64,000 bases of DNA from CAZSNT01 sp964607765 (GCA_964607765.1 CAZSNT010000026.1:1-64000); one strand, 5' to 3'. Positions 9,222-18,607 are shown, counted from the stretch's first letter. Translations and numbers: made by a program. Notes: generated by a model not told the origin, from the sequence alone.

Positions 9222-9250
9222 GTTCAGTGTTCAGTGTTCAGTGTTCAGTG
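9222..9250. repeat. Four tandem TGAACAC heptamers across the FecR-gene stop codon
   Basis: Read on the minus strand the tract is four copies of TGAACAC. It covers the stop codon of the FecR gene (9240-9238), so the last residues of that protein are encoded by repeat. The same heptamer or close variants recur at 45110-45132, 51097-51118 and 57518-57531. Confidence 0.8.
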
Positions 9251-11160
9251 GCGACTTTGCCCGTTACCGGATCCACAATTCCCGTCAGGTCCGGGTCAAT
9301 CGTCTCGACAGCGGCTGCAATCCGTTCCTCCGCTTCGGTCACGTAAGCCGATTCGTCAGCAGTCATACCCGCTTTGGCGAGGGCAGTATCGAACGCCGTC
9401 GCGGCGGCAGGTTCCAGTCTCGCCCTGATTGCGCTCGCGGCGGCCGCTGCGACCAGCTTCTCGTCCCGTGCCGCTTTCACGGCCACAGCGTCAGCCACGG
9501 CGTGCAACTGCTGCCTCATAGCGGCTCGCGTCCGCTGCATCACGGCTCGCTGAATCCGGGCGATGTCCTGCGAGCTTGGCGGCCCGCCTTTCCGGGCACG
9601 CGTACGGATGGCCATCACCTTGGTCTCGACGATCGACGGCATCTTCTCGGGCAGCAGCGCCACCTGCTTCCTGCGTGCAGCGTCGAATACGCGTGCGCGG
9701 ACCGCCGTGCAGTAGGCCAGGCGTGCAGCTTCGATGTCCGCGTTGCTCAGCGCCGGGCTGTCCGTGCCCGACTGCTTGACGGTCTCGGGCAGCAGGCCGT
9801 TGAGCGTCTGGCTGACGCGCGAGGCGAGTGCATCATCCTTCACAGGCATGCCGAGCTCTTCCTCGCTCACAATGATCTTCCCGGTCTCCGGATCGACAAT
9901 CCCCGTGACATCGGGATCGTAGGCGGCAATGGCAGCGTCGATTGCGGCTTCGGCCTTGGTCACAAACCGTGCTTCGCTGTCCACAATTCCGGCGTCTGTC
10001 ACGGCCTTGTCGAATGCCGTGATCATCTCCCCGGGCAGGACGCCTCGCACCTTCCTCGCCAAAAGCCAGGCGATGAGGCGGTCGTCCGCAGCAGCTTCGT
10101 CAGACACGGCGTCGGCTGTCTCGTGCAGGGCTTCCATCAGCACTTTCCGCGCCCGCTTCTGCGACACCAGCCGAATCAACGCAGTCTCGGCTGAGCTTGG
10201 CGGGCCGCCCGCGCGCTTCTTGGATCGGATGGCACGCACTTTCGGCATGACCTTGCCAGGCATCGTCGCCGGCATGGACGCCTGCAGCCTGCCGCGAACA
10301 GCATCGAAGATCTTGCCTCGAATTGCCGTTCTGTAAGCGGATCGGACCTCCGCCGCACGGGACGGTGAGAGAATCCGGTCGAGCTTCTTCTGCAGGTCAT
10401 CAGTCAACTCGAATCCCTCAAGAGCGCGATGCAGCGCGGCTCCCGGCGGCGGCAGGCTGGCCTGCTGCCCTGCACGAAGTGTCTGCTCCCCCCACGTCCC
10501 GCTGACCAATACGCTTCCGGTCAGCACCGCAACCAGCATTCGTCTGTCAAACATCTCGTCTTCCTCCTGTTCGTCGAGCATCTGAACCGTAAACTGCGTT
10601 CCCTTGACTGAGACGGCGCCCACGTCCGTCCGCACTGTGAATCTACCAACGTCGCGATCCGCCTTGCAGTGCACAAAGCCTTGTGCCAGAAACACCTGTT
10701 CGGCGAACGACTCCCCTTCGACCTCCACTCTGCTATTCGGGCCGACGTCCACCCGGCAGTACCCGCCGAGGGCAATGGTCCCGTTCCCGGCGTCTGTGGC
10801 AATGACCGAGCCGCGTCGTGCCTTGGTCCCGCCCTCGACCCGGTACAAGCCGGATACTGCCGGACCGGGATAACGGTCTGTGAAAAGAAGCAGACTCCCT
10901 GCCGCGAGCAGCATGGCCGCCGCCGCGGCCGCAGCAAACTTCACGGGCGACCGGTGCGGCTGCGGCATGAACTGCACGGCGTCCTGGGCGGCCTCTGCCG
11001 CGAAGACGCCCGCAAGCTCTACATCCTGGGCCGCCGCAATGACCAGAGCGTGCCGTGCCGCCGGCTCGCGCGTAAGCAATTCGTCAAGTTCACGCACCTC
11101 GTCAACGCTCGCCGTGCCGGCCAGATGCCGCGCTATGAGAAGGTCCAGTTGATCGCTCAC
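9238..11160 (-). CDS. FecR-type anti-sigma/sensor protein with two copies of a novel domain
   Basis: A 640-residue protein starting at a GTG that overlaps the sigma-factor stop (GTGA), the usual sign of translational coupling. Residues 1-70 form a short helical anti-sigma-like region beginning SDQLDLLIARHLAG. A membrane helix lies at about 75-93. A FecR domain follows (about 105-235), with 'GRFTVRTDVGAVSVKGTQFTV' as its core. The remaining ~400 residues contain two repeats of a ~165-residue domain, roughly 265-430 and 470-636. Each has M-P-x(3..5)-KV-x-A-I-R-x(2,3)-R-(A)-x-GGPPS and each ends in D-P-D-x-T-G-I-V-D-P-x-T-G-K. The likely role is membrane sequestration of the sigma factor and sensing in the periplasm. 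The repeats are probably periplasmic. Confidence 0.75.
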   Translation of the reverse strand: MSDQLDLLIARHLAGTASVDEVRELDELLTREPAARHALVIAAAQDVELAGVFAAEAAQDAVQFMPQPHRSPVKFAAAAAAAMLLAAGSLLLFTDRYPGPAVSGLYRVEGGTKARRGSVIATDAGNGTIALGGYCRVDVGPNSRVEVEGESFAEQVFLAQGFVHCKADRDVGRFTVRTDVGAVSVKGTQFTVQMLDEQEEDEMFDRRMLVAVLTGSVLVSGTWGEQTLRAGQQASLPPPGAALHRALEGFELTDDLQKKLDRILSPSRAAEVRSAYRTAIRGKIFDAVRGRLQASMPATMPGKVMPKVRAIRSKKRAGGPPSSAETALIRLVSQKRARKVLMEALHETADAVSDEAAADDRLIAWLLARKVRGVLPGEMITAFDKAVTDAGIVDSEARFVTKAEAAIDAAIAAYDPDVTGIVDPETGKIIVSEEELGMPVKDDALASRVSQTLNGLLPETVKQSGTDSPALSNADIEAARLAYCTAVRARVFDAARRKQVALLPEKMPSIVETKVMAIRTRARKGGPPSSQDIARIQRAVMQRTRAAMRQQLHAVADAVAVKAARDEKLVAAAAASAIRARLEPAAATAFDTALAKAGMTADESAYVTEAEERIAAAVETIDPDLTGIVDPVTGKVATEH

Positions 11161-11687
11161 AGCCGCCCCCCTTCGCCGTGGGCGAGTTTGCGCTCTACGC
11201 ACTGCCGAAGTTGACGACGGGCACGGACCAGAAGCATCTCCAACGACGCAACGCTTCGGCCGAGCTTCTCCGCGATCTGCCGGAACGGAAGCGTATCCCA
11301 GTACCGAAGGCGCAGGACTTGGCGCGTCTTCTCGCTCAACTGCTTCACACACCCGCGCAGATGCTCCGCCCGGTCATCCAGCTCGCCCGCAAGCTCCGCC
11401 GTCGTGCCCGCCAGCGCGTCGATGGTCGACGGCGACAGGACCTCGCGCGACCGGGCCAGGCGCTGCCTCTGCTTCAAACTCTCCAGCCGCGCCACGCCGA
11501 GCGCCCAGTTGCGGAATGGCTTGGCCGTGTCGTACTGGTCGAACTTCTCCCACAGCACGCTTGAGACCTCCTGCAGCAGGTCATCCGCCACATGCGGATC
11601 ACCGGCAGCTGCCAGCAGGTACGCTTTCAGAACGCCCTCCACCCGCAGGAAATGCCTCAGGAACACTCGATGTCGCGCCTCGGCCAT
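11157..11687 (-). CDS. ECF-type RNA polymerase sigma factor
   Basis: A 176-residue sigma-70 family protein with region 2 (DDLLQEVSSVLWEKFDQYD, about 36-54, then FRNWALGVAR) and region 4 (LRLRYWDTLPFRQIAEKLGRSVASLEMLLVRARRQL, about 126-161). It lacks regions 1 and 3, as expected for ECF factors. The layout resembles the sigma factors common in planctomycetes and verrucomicrobia that pair with a downstream FecR gene. GGAGAG lies 6 bases before the ATG. The FecR gene begins on its stop codon, so the two are co-translated. Targets cannot be read from the window, but autoregulation of the four-gene cluster is likely. Confidence 0.9.
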   Translation of the reverse strand: MAEARHRVFLRHFLRVEGVLKAYLLAAAGDPHVADDLLQEVSSVLWEKFDQYDTAKPFRNWALGVARLESLKQRQRLARSREVLSPSTIDALAGTTAELAGELDDRAEHLRGCVKQLSEKTRQVLRLRYWDTLPFRQIAEKLGRSVASLEMLLVRARRQLRQCVERKLAHGEGGRL

Positions 11688-11868
11688 GGTCTCTCCTTCT
11701 GCCTATGTATCCTCGCAAACGGCGCAAACCCAACATGCTGTTGCGAAAAAAAGGGATGCTGGAGAGAGGCCGACGGCGGTCATCTGCGGGCAATTTCGCT
11801 CACCCATGGCACGAGCCCATGGGGATCGTTTCACGGTTTGGCTCAGCGACATCCGGAACGGCGCCGCG

Positions 11869-13836
11869 TTACTGCCGGGCCGCCCGCCACGTGAGCTTGT
11901 CGCTCAGTTGCCAGTTCATGTCGAAGTAGCCGGCAACTTCATGCTCGTTCGTGCCGTCGAAGCTGAACTCGTCCGCGCGGAACACGATGAAGTCGGGGAT
12001 CAGGTCGTGCTTGTGGTTGACGCCGCAACGCTCGCCGTAAGGCTTGCCGGAGTAGATGACAACGTAACGGTCCGGAGCCAGTGGGTTGGGGTAGCACATC
12101 ACCAGACCGAGCTCCTCCCCTTCATACGTCTTCCCCGCAACCGTGTACTTCTGCTCCTCAATGGTGACCGGCAGCTTCTCCGCCATGCGCGCCAGTACGG
12201 AGTTTGTCTGCGGCGTGCCGAACAGGATCAGGTTGTTGTCTTTGATGTCCGTGTCCGTCACGCTCCGGTCCAGCTTCCCTTTCGGGACGCCTTCGGCAAA
12301 CTTGTCCCACTCCGTGGCCCAGCGCCGCGCGTTCGCCAGCGACTCGGCATCTTGCGCCGTTGTCCCCGCCGAACCGATCACCAACAGGAACCGCGTATCG
12401 AACGCCTCCTCAACCGGGCCGCACATACCACGCCGCTTCCTGGGCGGCCACGGAGCTTCCGAACGCACAATCTCCGCACATGTGACCGGCAACACGTCCC
12501 CGGGACCAGGCGCGGCACTCAGCTCCCTGCCGTTCACAAGGACGCGATAGGCCGCGGCCGGCGTCAGAGGAGCGTCTTTCAGGTTGACCTCAACACTGGC
12601 CACGTTATGTGTGGTCAGGGAAAGCGAGGCGCCGTCCTCGGAGACCTCGCAGTCCACCGTCGCGGGCTGCCCCCACTCGACCAGGTCGGCAATCCGCAGC
12701 CAGAAAGCGGTGTCGTATTCGAGACTGTACGTCTTGTAGGTGATACGGCGCGGCCGCCGGTCCAGGCGGTGCGGCGCAGACCAGCTCCATGCATTCCGGA
12801 AACAGGGCAGGTCCCAGTAGATGTAGTGGCTCTGGCCCTCGAACTCGTAGAGTTTGATGGGGATCCCAAGCCCCGCCGCAGCTTCCACAATCGTGCGCGA
12901 TTGCGCCACGGGAATCAGCGTGTCGCGTTCGCCGTGCTGAACGAAGATTTTCTGACCGCGTGCGTTCCTCACCAGGTCGATCGGGTTGTCCCACTCCACC
13001 AGATGCCGGCGGAACGGCAGCAACCCCGCCCGATCGCGAGGCCAGTTGGGGAGCACAACGGGCCACCACACGTGCATGTCGGTCTGACCGGACATGGGCG
13101 TGGCGGCAGCGTAGAGGCCGGGATGCCGCAGCACCATGTTCCAGGCGCCCATCCCGCCCATGGACACGCCGCTGATCGAAATGCACTCGGAATCGATGGA
13201 ATACAACGATTTCACCAGCTCGGTCGAGGCCAGGATATCAACTTCCCCGACGCCTTGGAAATCCGTGTTCCGACGCCCGTAAGGGATAAGCAGCGCGCAG
13301 CCGTTCTTGTCAGCCACCTCGCACACGTCCGCCCCCAGCGTCCACGGATCCAGAACGGATGTGGTGGGCACGTAGCCGTGCAGGAACACAACAAGCGGGC
13401 ACTTCCGGGTCGGCTCGTAGTCGTTCGGCAGGTACAAATAGTAAGGCTGAGATGTCAGATCATTCTCGGCAATGTACGCCCCTTCACTCAGCGTCCCTTT
13501 CCGAGCAAGCGTTGGCTGCCCGGAGCCTATGCGGGCCAACAGTTCGAAGCCCAGCTCGACGTACTGCGCGCCGGCGCTGGCGGGCCGGTAGTAGGATTGA
13601 CGCTGGCTCAGCAGCGCCTTCTTCAGCTGCAACTGTGCCAAGGGGTAGTTGGTGCGGAAGGCGAGGGATTCCTGGTCCGGTTGTGCCGCCGCCGTTTTCA
13701 GGGCGTCGCGCAGGTCCGACAGCGTGCGATCGCCTGCCTTGCGTTCCGACGTCGGCGCGCCGAGCCCGGTCGCCACCACGGCGCCAAACAGCACAACACT
13801 CAGACCGAATCGCACGATGCCCTGCAGTTGTGTCAA
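11869..13836 (-). CDS. Exported alpha/beta-hydrolase esterase with C-terminal extension
   Basis: A 655-residue exported hydrolase. The signal peptide covers about residues 1-26. The hydrolase core (about 150-360) has an oxyanion-region FLHGY, the nucleophile elbow GVSMGG, a candidate acid in GERDTLIP and a candidate histidine in GQSHYIYW. This is the fold of feruloyl esterases, polyhydroxybutyrate depolymerases and prolyl-oligopeptidase-like proteins. The ~290-residue C-terminal part has beta-rich segments and a late 'ILFGTPQTNSVLARMAEKLP' block of unknown role. The start is a TTG at 13836, supported by AGGAGA 7 bases upstream; no ATG precedes the signal peptide. It is third in the cluster 15150-11869. 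It could act on an acylated surface polysaccharide. Confidence 0.72.
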   Translation of the reverse strand: MTQLQGIVRFGLSVVLFGAVVATGLGAPTSERKAGDRTLSDLRDALKTAAAQPDQESLAFRTNYPLAQLQLKKALLSQRQSYYRPASAGAQYVELGFELLARIGSGQPTLARKGTLSEGAYIAENDLTSQPYYLYLPNDYEPTRKCPLVVFLHGYVPTTSVLDPWTLGADVCEVADKNGCALLIPYGRRNTDFQGVGEVDILASTELVKSLYSIDSECISISGVSMGGMGAWNMVLRHPGLYAAATPMSGQTDMHVWWPVVLPNWPRDRAGLLPFRRHLVEWDNPIDLVRNARGQKIFVQHGERDTLIPVAQSRTIVEAAAGLGIPIKLYEFEGQSHYIYWDLPCFRNAWSWSAPHRLDRRPRRITYKTYSLEYDTAFWLRIADLVEWGQPATVDCEVSEDGASLSLTTHNVASVEVNLKDAPLTPAAAYRVLVNGRELSAAPGPGDVLPVTCAEIVRSEAPWPPRKRRGMCGPVEEAFDTRFLLVIGSAGTTAQDAESLANARRWATEWDKFAEGVPKGKLDRSVTDTDIKDNNLILFGTPQTNSVLARMAEKLPVTIEEQKYTVAGKTYEGEELGLVMCYPNPLAPDRYVVIYSGKPYGERCGVNHKHDLIPDFIVFRADEFSFDGTNEHEVAGYFDMNWQLSDKLTWRAARQ

Positions 13837-13861
13837 TGTCTTTCTCCTGCTTGTGTGGTAC

Positions 13862-14371
13862 TTACAATGACGAACGAAACCCCGGCTTAGTTGCCGCTCC
13901 GCTCACATCGGCGGCCGGCGGCGCGCGTTCCTGTTGCGCCGGCGTCGCCATGCCGATGGCCGCTCGCACGAGCCACGCGCTCAGAGCCGTTGCCCCCGCG
14001 AGCGCAAGCGCCCACTGCCACGCCGCGCCGTGCAGCAGGTAGACCGGTGCCAACGCACCCACCGTCAGCCCCAGCACGGGGAAAACTGTCGCGTCGAACA
14101 CGGCAACGAATACGTCGGCCCTGTGCCGAGGCCCACGCCGCAACGCGCGCAACGCAACCAAGCCGCACAGCGTCGTGCCGAGCGGCGCAGTCGCGCCCAA
14201 CACCCCGAGAACAGGCAGCAGACGCGCAAGGCAAACGTGCATGTCACTGCCGACGCTGCCTGGCAGGCCAGGCTGGAAAACAACAGTACCGAGAGCGTGC
14301 ACTGCGAAGGGAAGTGACCAGACAGCTCCGGCCAGCCCCGCCCGGTTCATCTTCGCTGGAAGGCCAACCAT
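13862..14371 (-). CDS. Small polytopic membrane protein of unknown function
   Basis: A 169-residue protein with about four hydrophobic segments (around 12-32, 48-76, 87-112 and 118-140) and a polar tail of ~28 residues. The ATG at 14371 has GGGAG 6 bases upstream. It lies 20 bases after the GxQxGL-repeat gene and 25 bases before the esterase, so the three form one cluster. A much longer open frame continues upstream in this phase but is the shadow of the repeat gene. I do not recognise the family. Confidence 0.6.
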   Translation of the reverse strand: MVGLPAKMNRAGLAGAVWSLPFAVHALGTVVFQPGLPGSVGSDMHVCLARLLPVLGVLGATAPLGTTLCGLVALRALRRGPRHRADVFVAVFDATVFPVLGLTVGALAPVYLLHGAAWQWALALAGATALSAWLVRAAIGMATPAQQERAPPAADVSGAATKPGFRSSL

Positions 14372-14391
14372 GCCATCTCCCGCCCGGAAAG

Positions 14392-15150
14392 CTAGAACCG
14401 GGCGCTCAGCAGAGGCAGGAACGGACCGGGTTGCTGCTCGCAGATATTGATCAGCCCAACCTGCAGACCGCGCAGCTCGGTACACACGTTGACCAAACCA
14501 AGCTGGATGCCTCTCACACTCTCCGCGTGATTGAACACCAACCCCACCTGAGCGCCCGTTACTTTCCCGGCAGTACAAAAGCCGGCTGCCATCTGCACGC
14601 CATCCAGATCGCCCGCCCTTGTCACGCACATGCAGAAAGCCGCCTGCAGACCGCGCACCGTGCCGCTTGACGCGTCGCAGCCGAACAGGGAAAGCTGAAC
14701 GCCGTCGATCTTCTTGCTCCGGGCCAGGCCCGCTGCGAACTGCAGCCCGGAAAACTGTTCGGCGGCGGCAACGTGCGCGAGCGCAAGCTGACTGCCTCGG
14801 CCACGCTCGCAGCGGGCCGAGCCAAGCGTCGCCTGCAGACCGCTCGCCTCTTTGGCCTCGCAGCCGGTCAGCCCAACCTGCAGACCACGCAGCAGGGAAT
14901 CCGCCGCCAACAGCCCCGGTCCCCCGAGATCCAGCCCGGTGACGGCGCTGTTCGTGCCCCCGAAAAAGGCCACACGCAACCCCTCGACACGGGTCTGCGC
15001 CGGACACAGCTGTCGCGACGGCGTCAACGATACCTGTACCCCGGTCACGTGCGCCGCTGATGCGCCGCCTGGCCCGGAAGCCGGCTCGGCAGCGCCAACA
15101 CCTACCGCACAAGCAACACACATGGCGGCGAAGATCCGTTCATGACGCAT
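14392..15150 (-). CDS. Exported GxQxGL-repeat surface protein (LA_2272-like)
   Basis: A 252-residue exported protein: signal peptide to about residue 21 (CVACAVGVGAAEP), then ten or so imperfect repeats of ~20-25 residues built on G-(L/V/I)-Q-x-(G/A/S)-L, such as GLQVGLTG, GVQLSLFG, GIQLGLVN and GLQVGLIN. This matches the LA_2272-type surface repeat seen in many Gram-negative bacteria, whose function is not established. The repeats probably form a beta-sheet stack. GGAAGGAG is 8 bases upstream of the ATG. It is first in the cluster with the membrane protein and the esterase. Confidence 0.72.
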   Translation of the reverse strand: MRHERIFAAMCVACAVGVGAAEPASGPGGASAAHVTGVQVSLTPSRQLCPAQTRVEGLRVAFFGGTNSAVTGLDLGGPGLLAADSLLRGLQVGLTGCEAKEASGLQATLGSARCERGRGSQLALAHVAAAEQFSGLQFAAGLARSKKIDGVQLSLFGCDASSGTVRGLQAAFCMCVTRAGDLDGVQMAAGFCTAGKVTGAQVGLVFNHAESVRGIQLGLVNVCTELRGLQVGLINICEQQPGPFLPLLSARF

Positions 15151-15504
15151 GTTTGAAACTCCTTCCAGAATCGGCCAATGAAACCACATGCCTGCATCGC
15201 TGTCTTAACCTAATAACGCGCAACTGCGATGGCCGAAGTGACAGCGCCCCGACACCGGCCGCCCCCGGGCGCCCGGTCCCATGCCCATACGCCGATAACA
15301 ACCGCGCGATGCTATAACCTATTCGAACCTGCACTGCGCCGCAAGCGCGGGGAGCTCTCCCGCAGAACGAAAGGCCCCAAGGCCACCCGCACAGCCGACC
15401 CGCCACCTGTTTGCGATTGCACCGCTAAGGACTATGGTATGGCAGCCATCAAGGAGTGATGGGCAGTCCTTTTCATCCCGCGTCACTTTTGGATTGGGAA
15501 CACC
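15151..15504. other. Divergent intergenic region without a gene
   Basis: 354 bases separate the GxQxGL-repeat gene (minus) from the PD40 gene (plus), so promoters for both should lie here. A possible plus-strand promoter is TTGCGA followed after 16 bases by TATGGT at about 15411-15438; this is weak. I see no RNA gene, repeat or conserved structure. Confidence 0.4.
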
Positions 15505-16836
15505 ATGACCCGAAGCCATCTGCTTGCCGCCACACATCCGGCCCGGATGCTCACGACGCTGCTTGCGGCGGCTGTCCTCGCGCCTGTCTGTGAACTGACA
15601 CTCGCCCAAGAGGCACCAGCAGGCACGCGGAAGATCAGCGTCGAAGACCTCTACGTGCACAAAGTCACGCGGCTTCTGGGCGGTGGCCAGTCCATCGACT
15701 GGTCCGGCATCAACAACCGACTCCTCTTCGGGAAACGAGGCGCCAGCCGGCACTACCATGTGTGGTCCATCAGTCCGGAAGGGTTCCGGCTCAAGTGCGT
15801 GACGCGGGACAGGGAACGGGGCGTGCCGCGACACCACCATGGCTGCGCGTACTGGCACCCGTCGGGCGACTACTTCGTGTTCACCTCGCAGAACCAGGGA
15901 AGCCAGTCCTACAGTCGTTCTGTGCCCGGCGTCGGACTCAACTGCAATCTCTGGCTGGCCGATCGGAACGGCTCGAAGTTCTGGCCGCTGACCAACATCC
16001 CAACCACGCACGGCGCGCCCAAAGGCGTCTCTTACCCGCACTTCTCCAGGGACGGACGGCGCCTGGCCTGGGTCGAAAACACGGGTGAATACCCGTCCGA
16101 ATCGCTCTGGGGGACGCGTGTCATCCGAGTTGCAGAGTTTCAACCGCCGGCGGCGGGCGCCAGCCCGGCCTTGAAGGAAGTGGCCTCTTACCAGCCCGGC
16201 GAGGAGCCGGACTTCTACGAGTGCTACGGCTTCTCACCGGACGGCACCAAGATCCTGCTCACGGGTAATCTCGTCAAAGATCAATCAGCCTTCGGCATGG
16301 ACCTCTACACCCTCGATCTCAAGACGCGGAAGCTGCAGGCTTTGACCGAAACGCCCACAGCATGGGATCAGTTCGCCTCCTACTCGCCGGACGGCAGCAA
16401 GATCCTGTGGATGTCCAGCGCCAACCAGCCGATGCGGTACGTCGGCATCGGCGACCGGGAGTGGCGACGGTTCCTGAAAAGTGAGTTGTGGATCATGAAT
16501 GCGGACGGATCGGATGCCAAGCAACTCACCTACTTCAACACCCCGACTGCGCCGGAGTACGTGAAGGCGGTCGGCGGCAAAGCGCATGAGAGACGGCGCT
16601 GCTTCGTCGGCGACCACGCCTGGAGCCCGAACGGCAACCGCCTCGCCATCGTGCTGCACTACGAGGCACGGAACTTCGACGTGGAGTCGCAGGTCATGAT
16701 TCTCGAGCTCGGTGCCGGCCCGCCCACGGCCGCCAGAGGCACAGTCAACAAGCCCGCAATCCCGAACGGCACCAGCCGGATGCCGCCGCCCCCACCCGGT
16801 ACGCGCTCCCCCACAAGGCCCGGACGGCCTTGGTGA
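15505..16836 (+). CDS. Exported PD40/TolB-like beta-propeller protein
   Basis: A 443-residue protein with a signal peptide (to about residue 36, after LTLAQEAP). The mature part has repeated PD40 (WD40-like) blades: DWSGINNRLLFGKR, WHPSGDYFVFTSQ, FSRDGRRLAWVEN, FSPDGTKILLTGN, YSPDGSKILWMSS and WSPNGNRLAIVLH. These are the 'SPDG..I.' signatures of TolB-type propellers. A proline-rich low-complexity tail follows from about residue 405. It may be a periplasmic protein-binding or scaffolding protein; no catalytic domain is attached. It sits 13 bases upstream of a GT2 gene, with which it may be co-transcribed. Confidence 0.8.
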   Translation: MTRSHLLAATHPARMLTTLLAAAVLAPVCELTLAQEAPAGTRKISVEDLYVHKVTRLLGGGQSIDWSGINNRLLFGKRGASRHYHVWSISPEGFRLKCVTRDRERGVPRHHHGCAYWHPSGDYFVFTSQNQGSQSYSRSVPGVGLNCNLWLADRNGSKFWPLTNIPTTHGAPKGVSYPHFSRDGRRLAWVENTGEYPSESLWGTRVIRVAEFQPPAAGASPALKEVASYQPGEEPDFYECYGFSPDGTKILLTGNLVKDQSAFGMDLYTLDLKTRKLQALTETPTAWDQFASYSPDGSKILWMSSANQPMRYVGIGDREWRRFLKSELWIMNADGSDAKQLTYFNTPTAPEYVKAVGGKAHERRRCFVGDHAWSPNGNRLAIVLHYEARNFDVESQVMILELGAGPPTAARGTVNKPAIPNGTSRMPPPPPGTRSPTRPGRPW

Positions 16837-16849
16837 GGATGCCGTCACG

Positions 16850-18184
16850 GTGAAGCAGGAGTTCGGCAAGTACCTCAGCAAGCGAGCTCACCTGCGCCCT
16901 GTCAGCGGGCCTGAACTCGCGTTGCGGCAACTGCGCCAGGCCGTGGTCATCCCCGCGTTCGCCGAATCGGAATTCCTGCCCAGAACGCTGCAGAGCCTGG
17001 CCGACAACGATCCCGAACTCCGCCGCGGGACCCTCGTTCTCGTCGTCGTGAACAACACCGCCGCCCGGCCGGGCACGAACATGCACGCCGAGCGCCAACG
17101 CGCCGCAGCGGCCGACAACCGCCGAACACTCGCCTGGCTGGCCGACGCCGCACCCACGCTGCCGCTGAATCTCGCGTGGATCGACGCCGCATCCGATGGT
17201 CGGGAACTCCCGCATCCGGGCGGCGTGGGTATGGCGCGCAAGATCGGATGCGACACAGCCATCTCGCTGCTGGCCGACGGACGCGACGATGCCCCCCGCG
17301 CCGCGGACGCAGGCGATGTCGTTTTGCTCTGCCTCGATGCTGACACGCTGGTGCTGCCGGACTACCTGGCCGTCGCGCGCGAACTGCTCGAGTCCGGCAG
17401 GGCGGGCGGCACCATCCCCTACCAACACCAGCGCGCCGACTCCCCGGAAGCGCAACGCGCCATCAGCTCTTATGAGCTCTACATGCACACCTACGTCGCC
17501 GGACTCAGGAGCGCCCAGTCGCCCTACGCCTTCCACACAGTGGGGTCGGCCATGCTCTGTACCGCGACCGGGTACGTGAAGGCGGGGGGGATGCCCGCGA
17601 AACGCCAGGCTGGCGAGGATTTCTACTTCCTGCAGCAGCTCGCAAAGACGGGTGGGGTTCAGGAACTGACCGGGACCACGGTCTTCCCGTCCCCGCGCGT
17701 GTCCACACGTGTGCCGTTCGGGACCGGCCCCCGCATGGCCCAGGCACTCGAGGAACCCAGTGCCGATTTCCTGGCTCACGCCCCCCAGACGTTCGCTGCA
17801 CTGGCCCAATTCCTGTCGGTGGTCCGAGAGAACTTCGCGGCGCCGCCACTGGACATCCTGGCACGCCTGGACTGCGGCGAGACAGCCGAGTTTGTCCTGG
17901 GTAAGGGAGTCGAGCGCGTCCTGCCGCGCCTTCGGCGTCAGCACGGGACGGGCGAGCCGGGCCTGCGCGCCTTCCATCAGTGGTTCGACGGTCTCGCAAC
18001 CTTCCGCCTGATCAACCACCTCACCCAAACGCGCTGGCCGCAACGCCCTCTGCTCGAGACCGCGGGGGAGTTGCTGGTCAGTATGGGCCAACCCATCCCG
18101 CCAACTGCGAGCGCCGCAGCGCTGCTCGAAGCGTACCGCCGGCTCGACGAGAGGCGCCGCAGCCAACACCACGGCAGCAACTGA
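16850..18184 (+). CDS. Glycosyltransferase family 2-like protein
   Basis: A 444-residue GT-A fold glycosyltransferase. VVIPAFAESEFLPRTLQSLADND near the N-terminus is the nucleotide-sugar-binding beginning, LCLDADTLVLPDY (about 160-172) carries the metal-binding D-x-D, and GEDFYFLQQLAKTGG (about 260-274) supplies the catalytic E-D. No membrane helices are seen. The start is uncertain. The only plausible initiator before the GT core is the GTG at 16850, with a GAGG 11 bases upstream lying over the stop of the previous gene. Its sugar donor and acceptor are unknown. Confidence 0.75.
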   Translation: MKQEFGKYLSKRAHLRPVSGPELALRQLRQAVVIPAFAESEFLPRTLQSLADNDPELRRGTLVLVVVNNTAARPGTNMHAERQRAAAADNRRTLAWLADAAPTLPLNLAWIDAASDGRELPHPGGVGMARKIGCDTAISLLADGRDDAPRAADAGDVVLLCLDADTLVLPDYLAVARELLESGRAGGTIPYQHQRADSPEAQRAISSYELYMHTYVAGLRSAQSPYAFHTVGSAMLCTATGYVKAGGMPAKRQAGEDFYFLQQLAKTGGVQELTGTTVFPSPRVSTRVPFGTGPRMAQALEEPSADFLAHAPQTFAALAQFLSVVRENFAAPPLDILARLDCGETAEFVLGKGVERVLPRLRRQHGTGEPGLRAFHQWFDGLATFRLINHLTQTRWPQRPLLETAGELLVSMGQPIPPTASAAALLEAYRRLDERRRSQHHGSN

Positions 18185-18607
18185 CACCGCCGCAGGGACT
18201 GTCCCCAAGCGAACGCAATCCGCGACAGCAGGCCGAGGGATACTCCCTGTTGGAGAGCTGAACGCCGTAGGCGTCGAAGGCGAAGCGGGAAGACAGCAGG
18301 CCCGAGGAGGAGGCCAGAGCGCGAGTGGAGCCGTGTCCGTCATATAGCAGATATGAGCTGATTCCGCCGACGGTCTGCGTCAGAACATCGCTGCCGATAT
18401 CCCTTTTGTAAAAACCGGTGAGCGGTCCCAGAAAAACACAAGGACATCGGTCCTGGGAAGGATAGCTCCCTACTCAGGGATATCCCGTGGAGCGAACTGC
18501 AAAATATCAAAGAGCTACCGGTGGACGGAATCGGTGGGGCGTCCTCCCGGTTTCGTAAGCGTAGGTGGGATGGGCGGGGGAGTCAAGCGGCTCGACAGGA
18601 TGGTCAG
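18185..18607. other. Non-coding scar region with short palindromes
   Basis: 423 bases without a convincing gene. It contains several small palindromes (AGGGATACTCCCT near 18236, GGGATATCCC near 18476, TCCCAG/CTGGGA near 18427-18457) and is noticeably more AT-rich in its second half. Together with the toxin-antitoxin pair and the integrase remnant downstream it looks like a decayed insertion site. No intron or insertion-sequence core is recognisable. Confidence 0.4.

Noticed and set aside
11404..13890. 828-residue plus-strand open frame
   Set aside because: Antisense to the exported esterase. The esterase frame has a signal peptide and the GVSMGG elbow; the antisense frame is low-complexity R/P/H/Q.
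18185..18607. Group II intron remnant
   Set aside because: A GAGCCGTGT stretch recalls domain V, but the rest of the domain V stem and an intron-encoded protein are absent.
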